Shown piece by piece: positions 7,749 through 16,630 of a DNA stretch of 64,000 bases. The stretch covers positions 1-64,000 of the forward strand of contig ONAD01000015.1 in the NCBI GenBank assembly GCA_900315735.1, given 5' to 3'. The number at the start of each line of letters is the position of its first letter. Within the stretch, counting starts at the first letter, position 1. The position numbers and the translations under genes were made by a program. The notes under the pieces are model-generated. The model was not told the DNA's origin. It ran no database searches and saw nothing but the letters and a program-made list of their open reading frames with translations. This DNA comes from an uncultured Lachnospiraceae bacterium. GTDB lineage: Bacteria > Bacillota > Clostridia > Lachnospirales > Lachnospiraceae.

Positions 7749-8366
7749 ATGAGTACAGAGATTCTGGAAATTGTACAACAGATGGATTTACACAATGCAG
7801 AGACGCAGTTAGCGTTACAATGTGCCCCATTGATCGCAAGAGTAAAGATATCCAATCTCTTAGTCGTTTCAACAGGCATGGAGGATGCGGTAAAACAGTG
7901 CCTGAGAAAATCCGGAATTTCATTCCTGCTACTGCTCAGGACCAGGGAAAAAGCTCGTTACCTTCTTTTTCGGAAGAAACCGTTGGAGGCGTATCTGATG
8001 CGTAAAGAGATACGAGAGCTGCTGCAGGAGTCTGGTTATCAGGACTTTACGCTCGGAAATATTCTCAGTACGTTTCAGAAACGTTACCAGGGTTATATGT
8101 GCGGAGAACCTGGTTTTCCTCATGAAATGGGAGTGCTGCTTGGCTATCCGGTAGAAGATGTAAGAGGGTTTATGGAACAGAATGGACAGAATGCACTCTA
8201 TCAGGGTTACTGGAAAGTGTATGCGCACGTTCCGGAAAAGAAACGTCTTTTCGCACGTTATGATATGGAAAAAGAGACCATCATCCAGCTTCTCTCCAAT
8301 GGAGTGGGAATGCGGGACATCATTGGTATTTATAATGACAGCATGCCGCAGAAAGCGGCTGTTTAG
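7749..8366 (+). CDS. DUF3793 family protein
   Basis: A 205-residue soluble protein. The segment FPHEMGVLLGYPVEDVRGFM, followed by YQGYWKVYA and a final FARYDMEK-type stretch, is characteristic of the DUF3793 family. Members are typically found next to flavodoxin genes in anaerobic Firmicutes, as here, where flavodoxin begins 12 bases after the stop. The biochemical role is not established; linkage suggests a function in flavodoxin-dependent electron transfer or iron stress. It is the first gene behind a strong promoter with a palindromic operator. Confidence 0.8.
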   Translation: MSTEILEIVQQMDLHNAETQLALQCAPLIARVKISNLLVVSTGMEDAVKQCLRKSGISFLLLLRTREKARYLLFRKKPLEAYLMRKEIRELLQESGYQDFTLGNILSTFQKRYQGYMCGEPGFPHEMGVLLGYPVEDVRGFMEQNGQNALYQGYWKVYAHVPEKKRLFARYDMEKETIIQLLSNGVGMRDIIGIYNDSMPQKAAV

Positions 8367-8378
8367 GAGGTAGAAAAA

Positions 8379-8810
8379 ATGAGTAAGATTCAGGTAGTTT
8401 ATTGGACACAGTCAGGAAACACACAGGCAATGGCTGAGGCTGTTGGAAGAGGAATTGAAGCAGCTGGCAAAGAAGCAGAGGTTGTTGATGTAAGTACAGC
8501 TGATATGGATGCATTAAAAGCTTCTTCCGTATTTGCGATGGGATGTCCTGCAATGGGTGCAGAAGTCTTAGAAGAAGGCGAGATGGAACCATTCGTTGAA
8601 GAAGTAGAAGGCTTTGCAGCAGGAAAGAAAATCGCATTATTCGGTTCTTACGGATGGGGCGATGGACAGTGGATGCGTGACTGGGTAGACCGTATGACAA
8701 GTGCAGGAGCAACCGTTGTAAATGGCGAAGGTGTGATTTGTCAGGAAGCACCGGATGACGATGCAGTCGCTGCATGCGAAAGCTTAGGCAAACAGTTAGC
8801 AGGAATGTAA
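8379..8810 (+). CDS. Flavodoxin
   Basis: A 143-residue short-chain flavodoxin. The phosphate-binding loop for FMN is visible at residues 10-15 (TQSGNT), and the flavin-stacking loops are near GCPAMGAEVLEE and GSYGWGDGQWM. It carries low-potential electrons in place of ferredoxin. It is preceded by TTAGGAGG with good spacing, directly follows the DUF3793 gene and is closed by a strong terminator. Operon control by the upstream palindrome is likely. Confidence 0.93.
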   Translation: MSKIQVVYWTQSGNTQAMAEAVGRGIEAAGKEAEVVDVSTADMDALKASSVFAMGCPAMGAEVLEEGEMEPFVEEVEGFAAGKKIALFGSYGWGDGQWMRDWVDRMTSAGATVVNGEGVICQEAPDDDAVAACESLGKQLAGM

Positions 8811-8875
8811 ATTCCAAAAACAAAATCATTTCCGTAGGGTACAAACAAATTGTATTATATATCATAACCAGAAGA

Positions 8876-8904
8876 AGTCTTGCAGAAAACTGCAAGGCTT
8901 TTTC
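8876..8904 (+). terminator. Intrinsic terminator after flavodoxin
   Basis: Stem AGTCTTGCAG/CTGCAAGGCT (8876-8885 and 8890-8899; one G-U pair) with an AAAA loop is followed by TTTTTC. Confidence 0.85.
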
Positions 8905-8959
8905 ACATTTTATAAACAGCTGCATATACTGATAAGAAGGACTGGAAACAGGTGAAAGA

Positions 8960-10243
8960 ATGAAAGTATTGAATCCGGGAGAACGCTCCGTGCTGGTACA
9001 GTATGTGCAGCTGGCATTAAACCGTGCAGGATATGACATAAGGAAAGATGGAATTTTGGGAGAGAATACCTGCAGGGCATTGCAGCAGTTTTTAAGGAAA
9101 AAGAGCGGGGAAGAATTTAACTGTAAAATAGATGATGTAGTGTGGGGGAAGCTTTTCCCCTATTTAAAAGGATATACGATGCATGAAATAAAATCCGGTG
9201 ATACATTATGGGGTATTGCGGCAAATTATGACACCAGTGTATCAGCAATTATGACAGCCAATCCAACAGTAAATCCGCTGGCACTGCGGACCGGAAGTAT
9301 TCTTGCAATTCCATTCTCTTTTTCGCTTGTAGCAGAAGATGTGGCTTACACTTCTTATCTCAATGACTGGATATTGGAAGGGCTTACGGTACGCTATCCT
9401 TTCTTGGTTCAGGGAAATATTGGAAAAAGTGCGATGGGAAAGGAAATTCCCTATCTTCGGATTGGAACAGGAGAGCGGGAAGTCTTTTACAGTGGAGCAT
9501 ATCATGCCAACGAATGGATTACCACACCGGTCCTGCTTAAATTTGCGGAAGAATATGCCCATGCATTTGCGGCGGGACGCATGCTTTATACGGTGCAGGC
9601 AGCGTGGCTTTTTTATGGATTTTCCCTGTATCTTGTTCCCATGGTAAACCCGGATGGCGTGGATTTAGTGAATGGGGTATTGGAAGAGGGTGCATCCTTA
9701 GAAGAGGCAGAGCGCATTGCAGCTGATTATCCGAAGATTCCATTTCCGGATGGATGGAAAGCCAATATAGAAGGAATTGATTTGAATCTGCAATTTCCGG
9801 CGGGCTGGGAAAATGCCAGAAACATTAAATTTGCCATGGGATTTACAACACCGGCACCAAGAGATTATGTGGGAGAGGCTCCCCTTGTGGCACCGGAAAG
9901 CCGCAGTGTCTATGAATTTACAAGAGCCCATGATTTTTCGTTAATTCTGGCATATCATGCCCAGGGAGAAGTGATTTACTGGCGGTATCTTGACTATGAG
10001 CCGGCAAATTCCAGAAGAATTGCAGGATACTTTGGTGAGGTCAGCGGGTACCGGGTGGAAGAGACGCCCTCTACATCTGGTTATGCCGGTTTCAAAGACT
10101 GGTTTATTCAGGAATACAATCGTCCCGGCTATACCATTGAGGTGGGAATGGGGGTAAGCCCGCTTCCGATGAGCCAGTTTGCCGGAATCTATGAAGATAA
10201 CCGTCTGATTTTAGAAGGCGGAATGACGGAACTTGTGCGATAA
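8960..10243 (+). CDS. M14-family peptidase with peptidoglycan-binding and LysM domains
   Basis: A 427-residue protein with three parts: a PG_binding_1 domain (about 5-70), a LysM domain (about 74-118, KSGDTLWGIAANY) and a zinc carboxypeptidase domain (about 135-425). Zinc ligands and catalytic residue are readable: His182 and Glu185 (YHANEW), His333 (AYHAQGE) and the general base Glu394 (YTIEVGMG). This architecture matches gamma-D-glutamyl-diaminopimelate endopeptidases that cut stem peptides of peptidoglycan. No signal peptide is seen, so it may act on recycled muropeptides or leave the cell in another way, for example during sporulation. AGGTGA precedes the start. Confidence 0.88.
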   Translation: MKVLNPGERSVLVQYVQLALNRAGYDIRKDGILGENTCRALQQFLRKKSGEEFNCKIDDVVWGKLFPYLKGYTMHEIKSGDTLWGIAANYDTSVSAIMTANPTVNPLALRTGSILAIPFSFSLVAEDVAYTSYLNDWILEGLTVRYPFLVQGNIGKSAMGKEIPYLRIGTGEREVFYSGAYHANEWITTPVLLKFAEEYAHAFAAGRMLYTVQAAWLFYGFSLYLVPMVNPDGVDLVNGVLEEGASLEEAERIAADYPKIPFPDGWKANIEGIDLNLQFPAGWENARNIKFAMGFTTPAPRDYVGEAPLVAPESRSVYEFTRAHDFSLILAYHAQGEVIYWRYLDYEPANSRRIAGYFGEVSGYRVEETPSTSGYAGFKDWFIQEYNRPGYTIEVGMGVSPLPMSQFAGIYEDNRLILEGGMTELVR

Positions 10244-10296
10244 CCGGGGATGTGTTATATTGTAGCAGAGAAAAGATGAGGAAACTGGAGCGTAAG

Positions 10297-11247
10297 ATGA
10301 ACACAGCATACAGCTATGAGATACAGCCGCTGGATGAACATTCCATAAGCATAGAGCGTGTATATGGGACAACACCGGTTGTTGTAATTCCAGATCAGAT
10401 AGATGGATTCACAGTAAAGAGAATAGGCGCATATTGTTTTTCGGAAAGCAAACATGTTCCGGCAGATGCCGTTACCATCGGCGGAGTGGACAGTTTTATG
10501 AAAGCATTATGTGGAAATGATATCGAAGAAATTTCTTTGCCGGATTCCGTGGAACAAATTGGGAATCTGGCATTTTATAATTGCCGCAAATTACGAACAC
10601 TTACCATGGGGCGTTTCTTAAAAGAATTAGGAAGCGATGCCTTTATGAACTGCCGGAGCTTAAAGCGGCTGGTGCTTCGTTCTTCCATGGAAGAAGCCAG
10701 TGGCGCACAGCTTATCTTAAATCAGGTTCGGGCTGATTTGGAAGTGGAATTTAAGGAAGCCTTATTTTTCTATCCGGAATATTACGATTCCTATGAAGAA
10801 ATCGGACCGGCGCATATATTTGCACTGAATATTGCGGGGGAAGGTTTCCGGGCAAGACAGTGTTTTCATGAGCGGATGGTAGATGCTGCCGCATACGATA
10901 TGATATTTGAGCGGATCTGCATTGAGGAGAAGATGTGGACTGCAGCCAGAATGGCACTTTGCAGACTGGCATATCCGGTGGAATTAAAGGAAGAAGCCCG
11001 TGAACGTTATCTTTCTTATTTAAAAGAACATGCCAGTGAGGTATGCGATGTTTTGATTCAGAAAAAAGATTTAGCATTATTAGAGCTGATATGCCGGCTT
11101 CAGGTGATGGAGCGGGGTGGAATCACTGCATTAATCGAGCAGGCGGCAGAAGCCGGCTGGGCAGAAGGCAGTGTCAGCTTAAGTGGCTGGCAGCAGAAAT
11201 ATTATAAGGAAGAAGCAGCTTCTTCCTGTTATGATATTGAGTGGTAA
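10297..11247 (+). CDS. BspA-type leucine-rich repeat protein
   Basis: About 316 residues. The N-terminal half has BspA/LRR_5-type repeats (ITIGGVDSF, IEEISLPDSVEQIGNLAF, LRTLTMGRFLKELGSDAF). The C-terminal half is helical and charged and is not recognised. No signal peptide or anchor is present, so it is predicted to be cytoplasmic, unlike surface BspA proteins. The ATG at 10297 has GGAG six bases upstream; an in-frame ATG at 10252 has a weaker context. It is followed closely by a VWA protein and a MoxR-type ATPase and probably belongs to that cassette as a substrate-recognition or scaffold part. Confidence 0.7.
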   Translation: MNTAYSYEIQPLDEHSISIERVYGTTPVVVIPDQIDGFTVKRIGAYCFSESKHVPADAVTIGGVDSFMKALCGNDIEEISLPDSVEQIGNLAFYNCRKLRTLTMGRFLKELGSDAFMNCRSLKRLVLRSSMEEASGAQLILNQVRADLEVEFKEALFFYPEYYDSYEEIGPAHIFALNIAGEGFRARQCFHERMVDAAAYDMIFERICIEEKMWTAARMALCRLAYPVELKEEARERYLSYLKEHASEVCDVLIQKKDLALLELICRLQVMERGGITALIEQAAEAGWAEGSVSLSGWQQKYYKEEAASSCYDIEW

Positions 11248-11295
11248 AAACAGCAGAAAATTAAGAAAATATGCAGTGGCAGAAAGGAGTAGAAG

Positions 11296-12591
11296 ATGGC
11301 GCATATTAAGACCCAGACCGAATGGGAAAATGATATGTCTGTAAAAATCTTGCAGCATGCAAGAAGTGAAATCTATCTGGATTTGCGATATCTTGATGTG
11401 GCACTTTCTGCATTGAAGCCTCAGGCAATGGAAGGCTTAGAGACAATGGCTACGGACGGAGAGAGTCTTTTTTTCTCAGCAGGACAGGTAATACGCGTAT
11501 TCCGGAATAATCCGGCATTTATGAACCGGGCGTACCTGCACACGATATTGCACTGTATTTTTTCACACTTATTTTTAAAAGGAAACAGAGATACGAAGCT
11601 TTGGAATCTTGCCTGCGATATTGTAGTGGAGCAGACCATTGACGGCATGGACAAGCCCTGTACCAGGCGCGCATTAAGCTTTCTGCGGCAGCAGACCTAT
11701 GAAGCATTGAAAGGTGAGGGGCGGATTTCTGCAGCAGTGGTATACCGCTGGCTGCGGGGAAAATCCATGGAAGAGCTTCTTGCCTTAAATCATGAATTTT
11801 ATACGGATGACCACCGTTTCTGGAAAGAGGAAACCGGCAATGGCGCGGCATCTGCAGCCAGAAATAAATGGAATAAGATAGCAAGGCAGACCAGTATGGC
11901 AAAGAAGCGGCATGGAGATGAGCCGGAAAAGGGAGAAGAACTTCTGATGACACAGATCAGTGCTGCGAAAAGCCGCCGGAGTTATAAGGAATTTTTACAG
12001 AAATTTTCCATACTGCAGGAAGAATTAAAATGCAATCCCGATGAGTATGATTTGAATTATTATACCTATGGGCTGCGGCTTTATAAGAATATGCCCCTGA
12101 TAGAACCGGTGGAGAGCCGGGAAGTAAAGAAAATCCGGGAATTTGTAGTGGTGGTAGACACCAGTTATTCCACCAGCGGCAGTTTAATCAAAGGCTTTTT
12201 AAATGAGACATTTGGCATTTTATCCCAGCAGAACAGCTTCTTTCGAAGATGCAGAATCCGGATTATCCAGTGCGATGATAAAGTGGAAATGGATGAGGTA
12301 ATCAGTAGTCAGGAAGAAATGGAGCGGCTGCTAAAAAGCTTTCAGGTAGTGGGCGGCGGAAATACGGATTTTCGACCGGCGTTTACTTATGTAAACCAAC
12401 TAATCAAAGAAGGAAGCATCCGGCATCTGGATGGACTCTTGTACTTTACCGATGGCAAGGGCATTTATCCGGTAAAGAAGCCGGAATATAAGACCGCATT
12501 TTTATTCTTGGGAGCCTATGATGAGACGGCAGTACCGCCATGGGCAATGCGGCTGCAGCTGGAGCCGGAAGAGCTGGAACAGAATGCATGA
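11296..12591 (+). CDS. VWA-domain protein of the DUF2201 (metallopeptidase-like) type
   Basis: A 431-residue protein. The N-terminal half has a helical metallopeptidase-like motif HTILHCIFSH (about residues 83-92), found in DUF2201 proteins. The C-terminal von Willebrand factor A domain has a complete MIDAS metal site: DTSYS (Asp near 288), the Thr in GGGNTDF and the Asp in FTDGKG. Such proteins usually work with a MoxR-type AAA+ ATPase, which is the next gene, 30 bases on. The pair is thought to act as a chaperone or complex-remodelling machine; its client here is unknown. AAAGGAG precedes the start. Confidence 0.8.
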   Translation: MAHIKTQTEWENDMSVKILQHARSEIYLDLRYLDVALSALKPQAMEGLETMATDGESLFFSAGQVIRVFRNNPAFMNRAYLHTILHCIFSHLFLKGNRDTKLWNLACDIVVEQTIDGMDKPCTRRALSFLRQQTYEALKGEGRISAAVVYRWLRGKSMEELLALNHEFYTDDHRFWKEETGNGAASAARNKWNKIARQTSMAKKRHGDEPEKGEELLMTQISAAKSRRSYKEFLQKFSILQEELKCNPDEYDLNYYTYGLRLYKNMPLIEPVESREVKKIREFVVVVDTSYSTSGSLIKGFLNETFGILSQQNSFFRRCRIRIIQCDDKVEMDEVISSQEEMERLLKSFQVVGGGNTDFRPAFTYVNQLIKEGSIRHLDGLLYFTDGKGIYPVKKPEYKTAFLFLGAYDETAVPPWAMRLQLEPEELEQNA

Positions 12592-12620
12592 GAGAAATAA
12601 TATAGATTGGAAGAAAACAG

Positions 12621-13949
12621 ATGAATATCAAACAGGCAAAGGAAGAAATCAAACATACCGTAACAGCATATTTGAAAAAGGATGATGAGGGCAGATATAA
12701 GATTCCTCTGATTCGTCAGAGACCGGTCTTATTAATGGGACCGCCGGGAATCGGCAAGACCCAGATTATGGAGCAGATTGCAGAGGAGTGCAAAATCGGA
12801 CTGGTAGCATATACGATTACCCATCATACCAGACAGAGTGCAGTAGGACTTCCTTTTATCAAAGAAATGGAATTTGCAGGCAAAGAGTATTCCATAACGG
12901 AATATACCATGAGTGAGATTATTGCCAGCGTATATCGGAAAATCGAGGAAGGCTGTCCGGAAGGAATCCTTTTCATAGATGAGATTAACTGTGTGTCAGA
13001 GACACTGGCACCGACCATGTTACAGTTTTTGCAGTGCAAGACCTTTGGTAATCAGGCAGTGCCGGAGGGCTGGATTATTGTTGCAGCAGGCAATCCGCCG
13101 GAATACAATAAATCGGTGCGGGAATTTGATATGGTAACCCTGGACCGTGTCCGCTGTATGCAGGTAGAGGCAGACCTTGGTGTTTGGAAAGCTTATGCCA
13201 GATCAAGACATATCCATGGTGCAATTTTAAGCTATCTTGAGCTTCGCCCAAAGAATTTCTACCGGGTGGAAGCAGATGTAGACGGCTTGCAGTTTGTCAC
13301 AGCAAGAGGCTGGGAGGACTTAAGCATTCTGATGCAGACCTATGAAGAAATGGGGCTTCCGGTAGATGAAACCGTTGTAGGAGAATTTTTACATCATAAG
13401 GATGTGGCAGAGGATGCGGCAGCATATTTTGATTTATACCAGAAATATAAGGATGACTATGGAATTCCGTTAATATTGGAAGGAAAGATTCGGCCGGAAG
13501 TATTTGCCCGGATTTATGATGCAGCTTTTGATGAAAGACTCAGCGTGGTCAATCTTTTGTTGGACGGATTACAGAATCTGTTCCGAAGCTATGGAAAAGA
13601 AAAGGCTAAGACAGACCGCGACTTTGCAGCTTTGAAAGAATACCGTAATTCCGAAGGGGCAAAGAAAGAAGTTTTTGAGGAAAAAAAGGCAGCCTTTGAT
13701 ATACAGAGAAAGACATTAGAAGCAATCGAAGAAAAGACCGCAGCAGCCTTAGAGCATGCGTTTGATTTTATGGAGCAGGCATTTGAGGGCGGCCAGGAAA
13801 TGGTGGTATTTGTAACAGATCTTGCTACCGTGGCAGAATCCGCAAGATTCTTAGCCGAGCACAACTGCGACCGCTATTTACAGTATAATCAGGAGCTGCT
13901 GATTGGAAGCAAGCGGGCAGAGCTTTTAGCCGAGCTGAACCGGGACTAG
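12621..13949 (+). CDS. MoxR-like AAA+ ATPase
   Basis: A 442-residue AAA+ protein. Walker A is GPPGIGKT (about 40-47), Walker B is ILFIDEIN (about 113-120), sensor 1 is in VAAGNPPEYN, and an arginine-finger region lies near FDMVTLDRVRCM. The C-terminal 130 residues are a charged helical extension. MoxR ATPases act with VWA proteins, and one is encoded directly upstream. With the LRR gene this makes a three-gene cassette of unknown substrate. The start has a GGAAG-type site upstream. Confidence 0.85.
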   Translation: MNIKQAKEEIKHTVTAYLKKDDEGRYKIPLIRQRPVLLMGPPGIGKTQIMEQIAEECKIGLVAYTITHHTRQSAVGLPFIKEMEFAGKEYSITEYTMSEIIASVYRKIEEGCPEGILFIDEINCVSETLAPTMLQFLQCKTFGNQAVPEGWIIVAAGNPPEYNKSVREFDMVTLDRVRCMQVEADLGVWKAYARSRHIHGAILSYLELRPKNFYRVEADVDGLQFVTARGWEDLSILMQTYEEMGLPVDETVVGEFLHHKDVAEDAAAYFDLYQKYKDDYGIPLILEGKIRPEVFARIYDAAFDERLSVVNLLLDGLQNLFRSYGKEKAKTDRDFAALKEYRNSEGAKKEVFEEKKAAFDIQRKTLEAIEEKTAAALEHAFDFMEQAFEGGQEMVVFVTDLATVAESARFLAEHNCDRYLQYNQELLIGSKRAELLAELNRD

Positions 13950-13990
13950 TTGTACAGCGTAAAAAAATGTCAGAAAGGATACCTTTAAAC

Positions 13991-16579
13991 ATGAAGAAGC
14001 TGGTAATCGGAATTCTTGCACATGTAGATGCAGGAAAGACAACATTATCGGAAAGTATGTTGTATACAAGCGGAAGCATACGCCATCTGGGAAGAGTGGA
14101 TAATAAGGATGCATATCTTGACAATAATGCCATGGAGCGGGAGCGTGGAATTACAATTTTCTCAAAGCAGGCAGAATTTTCCTGGAAAGATATGGCAATC
14201 ACTTTGTTGGATACACCGGGGCATGTGGACTTTTCTGCGGAGATGGAGCGGACTCTTAAAGTGCTTGATTATGCAGTGCTGGTCATCAGCGGAGCCGATG
14301 GTGTGCAGGGACATACCAGAACGCTGTGGCGTCTGTTAAAACTTTATCAGGTTCCGGTATTCTTATTTATCAATAAAATGGATCAGCCGGGAGCGGATAA
14401 AGAGGCTCTTTTATGGGAAATCAAGGAGCATTTAGACGGCAACTGCATTGACTTTACACAGGAGCAGAACGAAGGCTTCTATGAAGAGGCGGCTATGTGC
14501 GAAGAAGCAGCCATGGAGAAATTCTTATCGGAAGGAAGTCTTGCATCCAATGACCTTGCACAAATGATTGCAAAGCGGGAGCTTTTCCCCTGCTATTTTG
14601 GCTCTGCATTAAAGGTGCAGGGTGTGGAAGAACTGTTAGACGGACTTTACGAATATGGCAGGACACCTAAGTATCCGGAAAAATTTGGTGCAAAAATCTT
14701 TAAAATCGCAAGAGAAGAACAGGGAAACCGGCTGACTTATCTTAAGGTAACCGGCGGAACTCTTCGTGTAAAGGATATGCTTAATGGCAAAGCCGGAGAA
14801 GAAGAGTGGGCGGAAAAGGTCAATCAGCTCCGCATCTATTCTGGAGAAAAATATGAGGCAGTATCCGAGGCGGCAGCAGGCACGGTCTGTGCCGTTACCG
14901 GACTGACGAAGACCTATCCGGGAGAAGGACTTGGCATTGAAGAAGAGTCCATACTTCCGGTCTTAGAGCCGGTACGCAGTGTGAAGCTGATTTTACCAAA
15001 GGAAGTTCCGGTGGCGGTCATGCTGCCAAAATTAAAGCAGTTAGAGGAAGAAAATCCGGAATTGCATATTGTATACCGGGAAGAAACCGGAGAGATTCTC
15101 ATTAAGCTGATGGGCGAAGTACAGCTTGAAATCTTGCAGAAACTAATTAAAGAACGCTACGGCATAGTAGTGGAATTTGGCGAAGAAAAGATTATTTATA
15201 AAGAAACCATCCGCAATACTGTAGAAGGAGTCGGACATTTTGAACCACTGCGCCATTATGCGGAAGTACATCTTCTGTTAGAGCCGGGTGAGCGCGGAAG
15301 CGGACTGTGTTTTCAGACAGACTGCAGTGAAGATATTCTGGATAAGAACTGGCAGCGGCTGATACTGACCCATCTTGCAGAGCAGGAACACAAGGGCGTA
15401 TTAACCGGTTCAGCCATTACAGATATGAAGATTACCGTGGTGTCCGGTCGTGCACATCCGAAGCATACCGAGGGCGGAGATTTCAGGCAGGCAACTTACC
15501 GTGCCGTAAGACAGGGACTGATGGAAGCAGATTCTGTACTACTGGAGCCTTATTATGCGTTTCGCCTGGAAATACCGGAAGAATGTCTGGGGCGTGCAAT
15601 GCATGACATGGAGCAGCGCAACAGTAAAATGGACGCTCCGCAGATAGAAAATGGAATGGCACTGCTTACCGGAAGCGGTCCGGTATCGAAGCTTTCCGAT
15701 TATCAGAAGGAATTAAATACCTATGCAAAAGGGCGAGGCAAATTCTTCTGCACATTGCAGGGGTATGAGGTGTGCCAGAATCAGGATGAGGTGGTAGAAA
15801 CTATCGGTTATCAGCCGGAGGCAGATTTATATAATACATCAGATTCTGTATTCTGTGCCCATGGAGCAGGCTATCTGGTGCCGTGGTATGAAGTAAAAGA
15901 GCATATGCACATGCCATCTGTTTTAGAAGAAGATGGCGGTGCGAAAGAAGAACGGATAAAAGTCCACCGTCCCGGCGTAGTAGAGGACTGGGTAGATACC
16001 GATGAAATCGATGCTATTTTAGAAAAGACCTTCTATGCCAACCGGCAGGAAGGAAAACGCAAAAATGGTGTTGTACGAAAACGCAAAGCCGAGAACAGCA
16101 CACCAACCGTCCGTACATACCGCAAGCCGGAAAAATTAGACCGTTATCTTCTGGTGGACGGCTACAATGTAATTTATGCCTGGAAGGATTTACATGAGCT
16201 GGCAGAGGTGAATCTGGATGGAGCCAGAGGCAAATTGCAGGATATTCTCTGTAACTATCAGGGCATCTTTGGTGGCGAAGTCATCGTAGTCTTTGATGCG
16301 TACCGCCTGACCGGCCACAAGACAGAACAGTTGGACTATCACAATATCCATATCGTCTTTACGAAGGAAGCAGAGACGGCAGACCAGTATATCGAACGCT
16401 TTGCCCACGAACATCACAATCATTATGATGTAACCGTTGCAACCTCCGATGGCTTAGAGCAGATGATTATCCGCGGACAGGACTGTAAGCTGATATCTGC
16501 CCGGGAGTTTGAGCAGGAAGTAAAGCGGGCAAACAGCGCCATGTGGGATAATTACCGGAATGGACAGAATATTTTCTGA
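13991..16579 (+). CDS. TetM-like translational GTPase fused to a YacP/Rae1-type NYN ribonuclease domain
   Basis: An 862-residue fusion. Residues 1 to about 640 follow the TetM/TetO ribosomal-protection GTPases: G1 AHVDAGKTT (10-18), RGITI, G3 DTPGH, G4 NKMD, and domains II-V ending with a GPVSKLSDYQKEL/GRG segment. A basic linker leads to a C-terminal domain (about 716-862) that resembles B. subtilis YacP/Rae1, the ribosome-dependent mRNA endonuclease: LLVDGYNVIYAW, VIVVFDAYR, TKEAETADQYIE and VTVATSDGLEQ supply the four acidic residues of an NYN/PIN active site. The start at 13991 is chosen because the protein then begins as TetM does, and AAAGGA lies upstream. TetM-type factors and Rae1 both act in the ribosomal A site, so the fusion suggests GTPase-delivered mRNA cleavage. 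Tetracycline resistance cannot be claimed. Confidence 0.85.
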   Translation: MKKLVIGILAHVDAGKTTLSESMLYTSGSIRHLGRVDNKDAYLDNNAMERERGITIFSKQAEFSWKDMAITLLDTPGHVDFSAEMERTLKVLDYAVLVISGADGVQGHTRTLWRLLKLYQVPVFLFINKMDQPGADKEALLWEIKEHLDGNCIDFTQEQNEGFYEEAAMCEEAAMEKFLSEGSLASNDLAQMIAKRELFPCYFGSALKVQGVEELLDGLYEYGRTPKYPEKFGAKIFKIAREEQGNRLTYLKVTGGTLRVKDMLNGKAGEEEWAEKVNQLRIYSGEKYEAVSEAAAGTVCAVTGLTKTYPGEGLGIEEESILPVLEPVRSVKLILPKEVPVAVMLPKLKQLEEENPELHIVYREETGEILIKLMGEVQLEILQKLIKERYGIVVEFGEEKIIYKETIRNTVEGVGHFEPLRHYAEVHLLLEPGERGSGLCFQTDCSEDILDKNWQRLILTHLAEQEHKGVLTGSAITDMKITVVSGRAHPKHTEGGDFRQATYRAVRQGLMEADSVLLEPYYAFRLEIPEECLGRAMHDMEQRNSKMDAPQIENGMALLTGSGPVSKLSDYQKELNTYAKGRGKFFCTLQGYEVCQNQDEVVETIGYQPEADLYNTSDSVFCAHGAGYLVPWYEVKEHMHMPSVLEEDGGAKEERIKVHRPGVVEDWVDTDEIDAILEKTFYANRQEGKRKNGVVRKRKAENSTPTVRTYRKPEKLDRYLLVDGYNVIYAWKDLHELAEVNLDGARGKLQDILCNYQGIFGGEVIVVFDAYRLTGHKTEQLDYHNIHIVFTKEAETADQYIERFAHEHHNHYDVTVATSDGLEQMIIRGQDCKLISAREFEQEVKRANSAMWDNYRNGQNIF

Positions 16580-16630
16580 TAAATATTGCCATGGCATGGA
16601 AAAAAAGCTATGATAGAAAAAGAGTTTTAC

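Noticed and set aside
13991-16579. Calling the TetM-like protein a tetracycline-resistance determinant
   Set aside because: The family includes many chromosomal translation factors. The NYN fusion and housekeeping context give no support for resistance.
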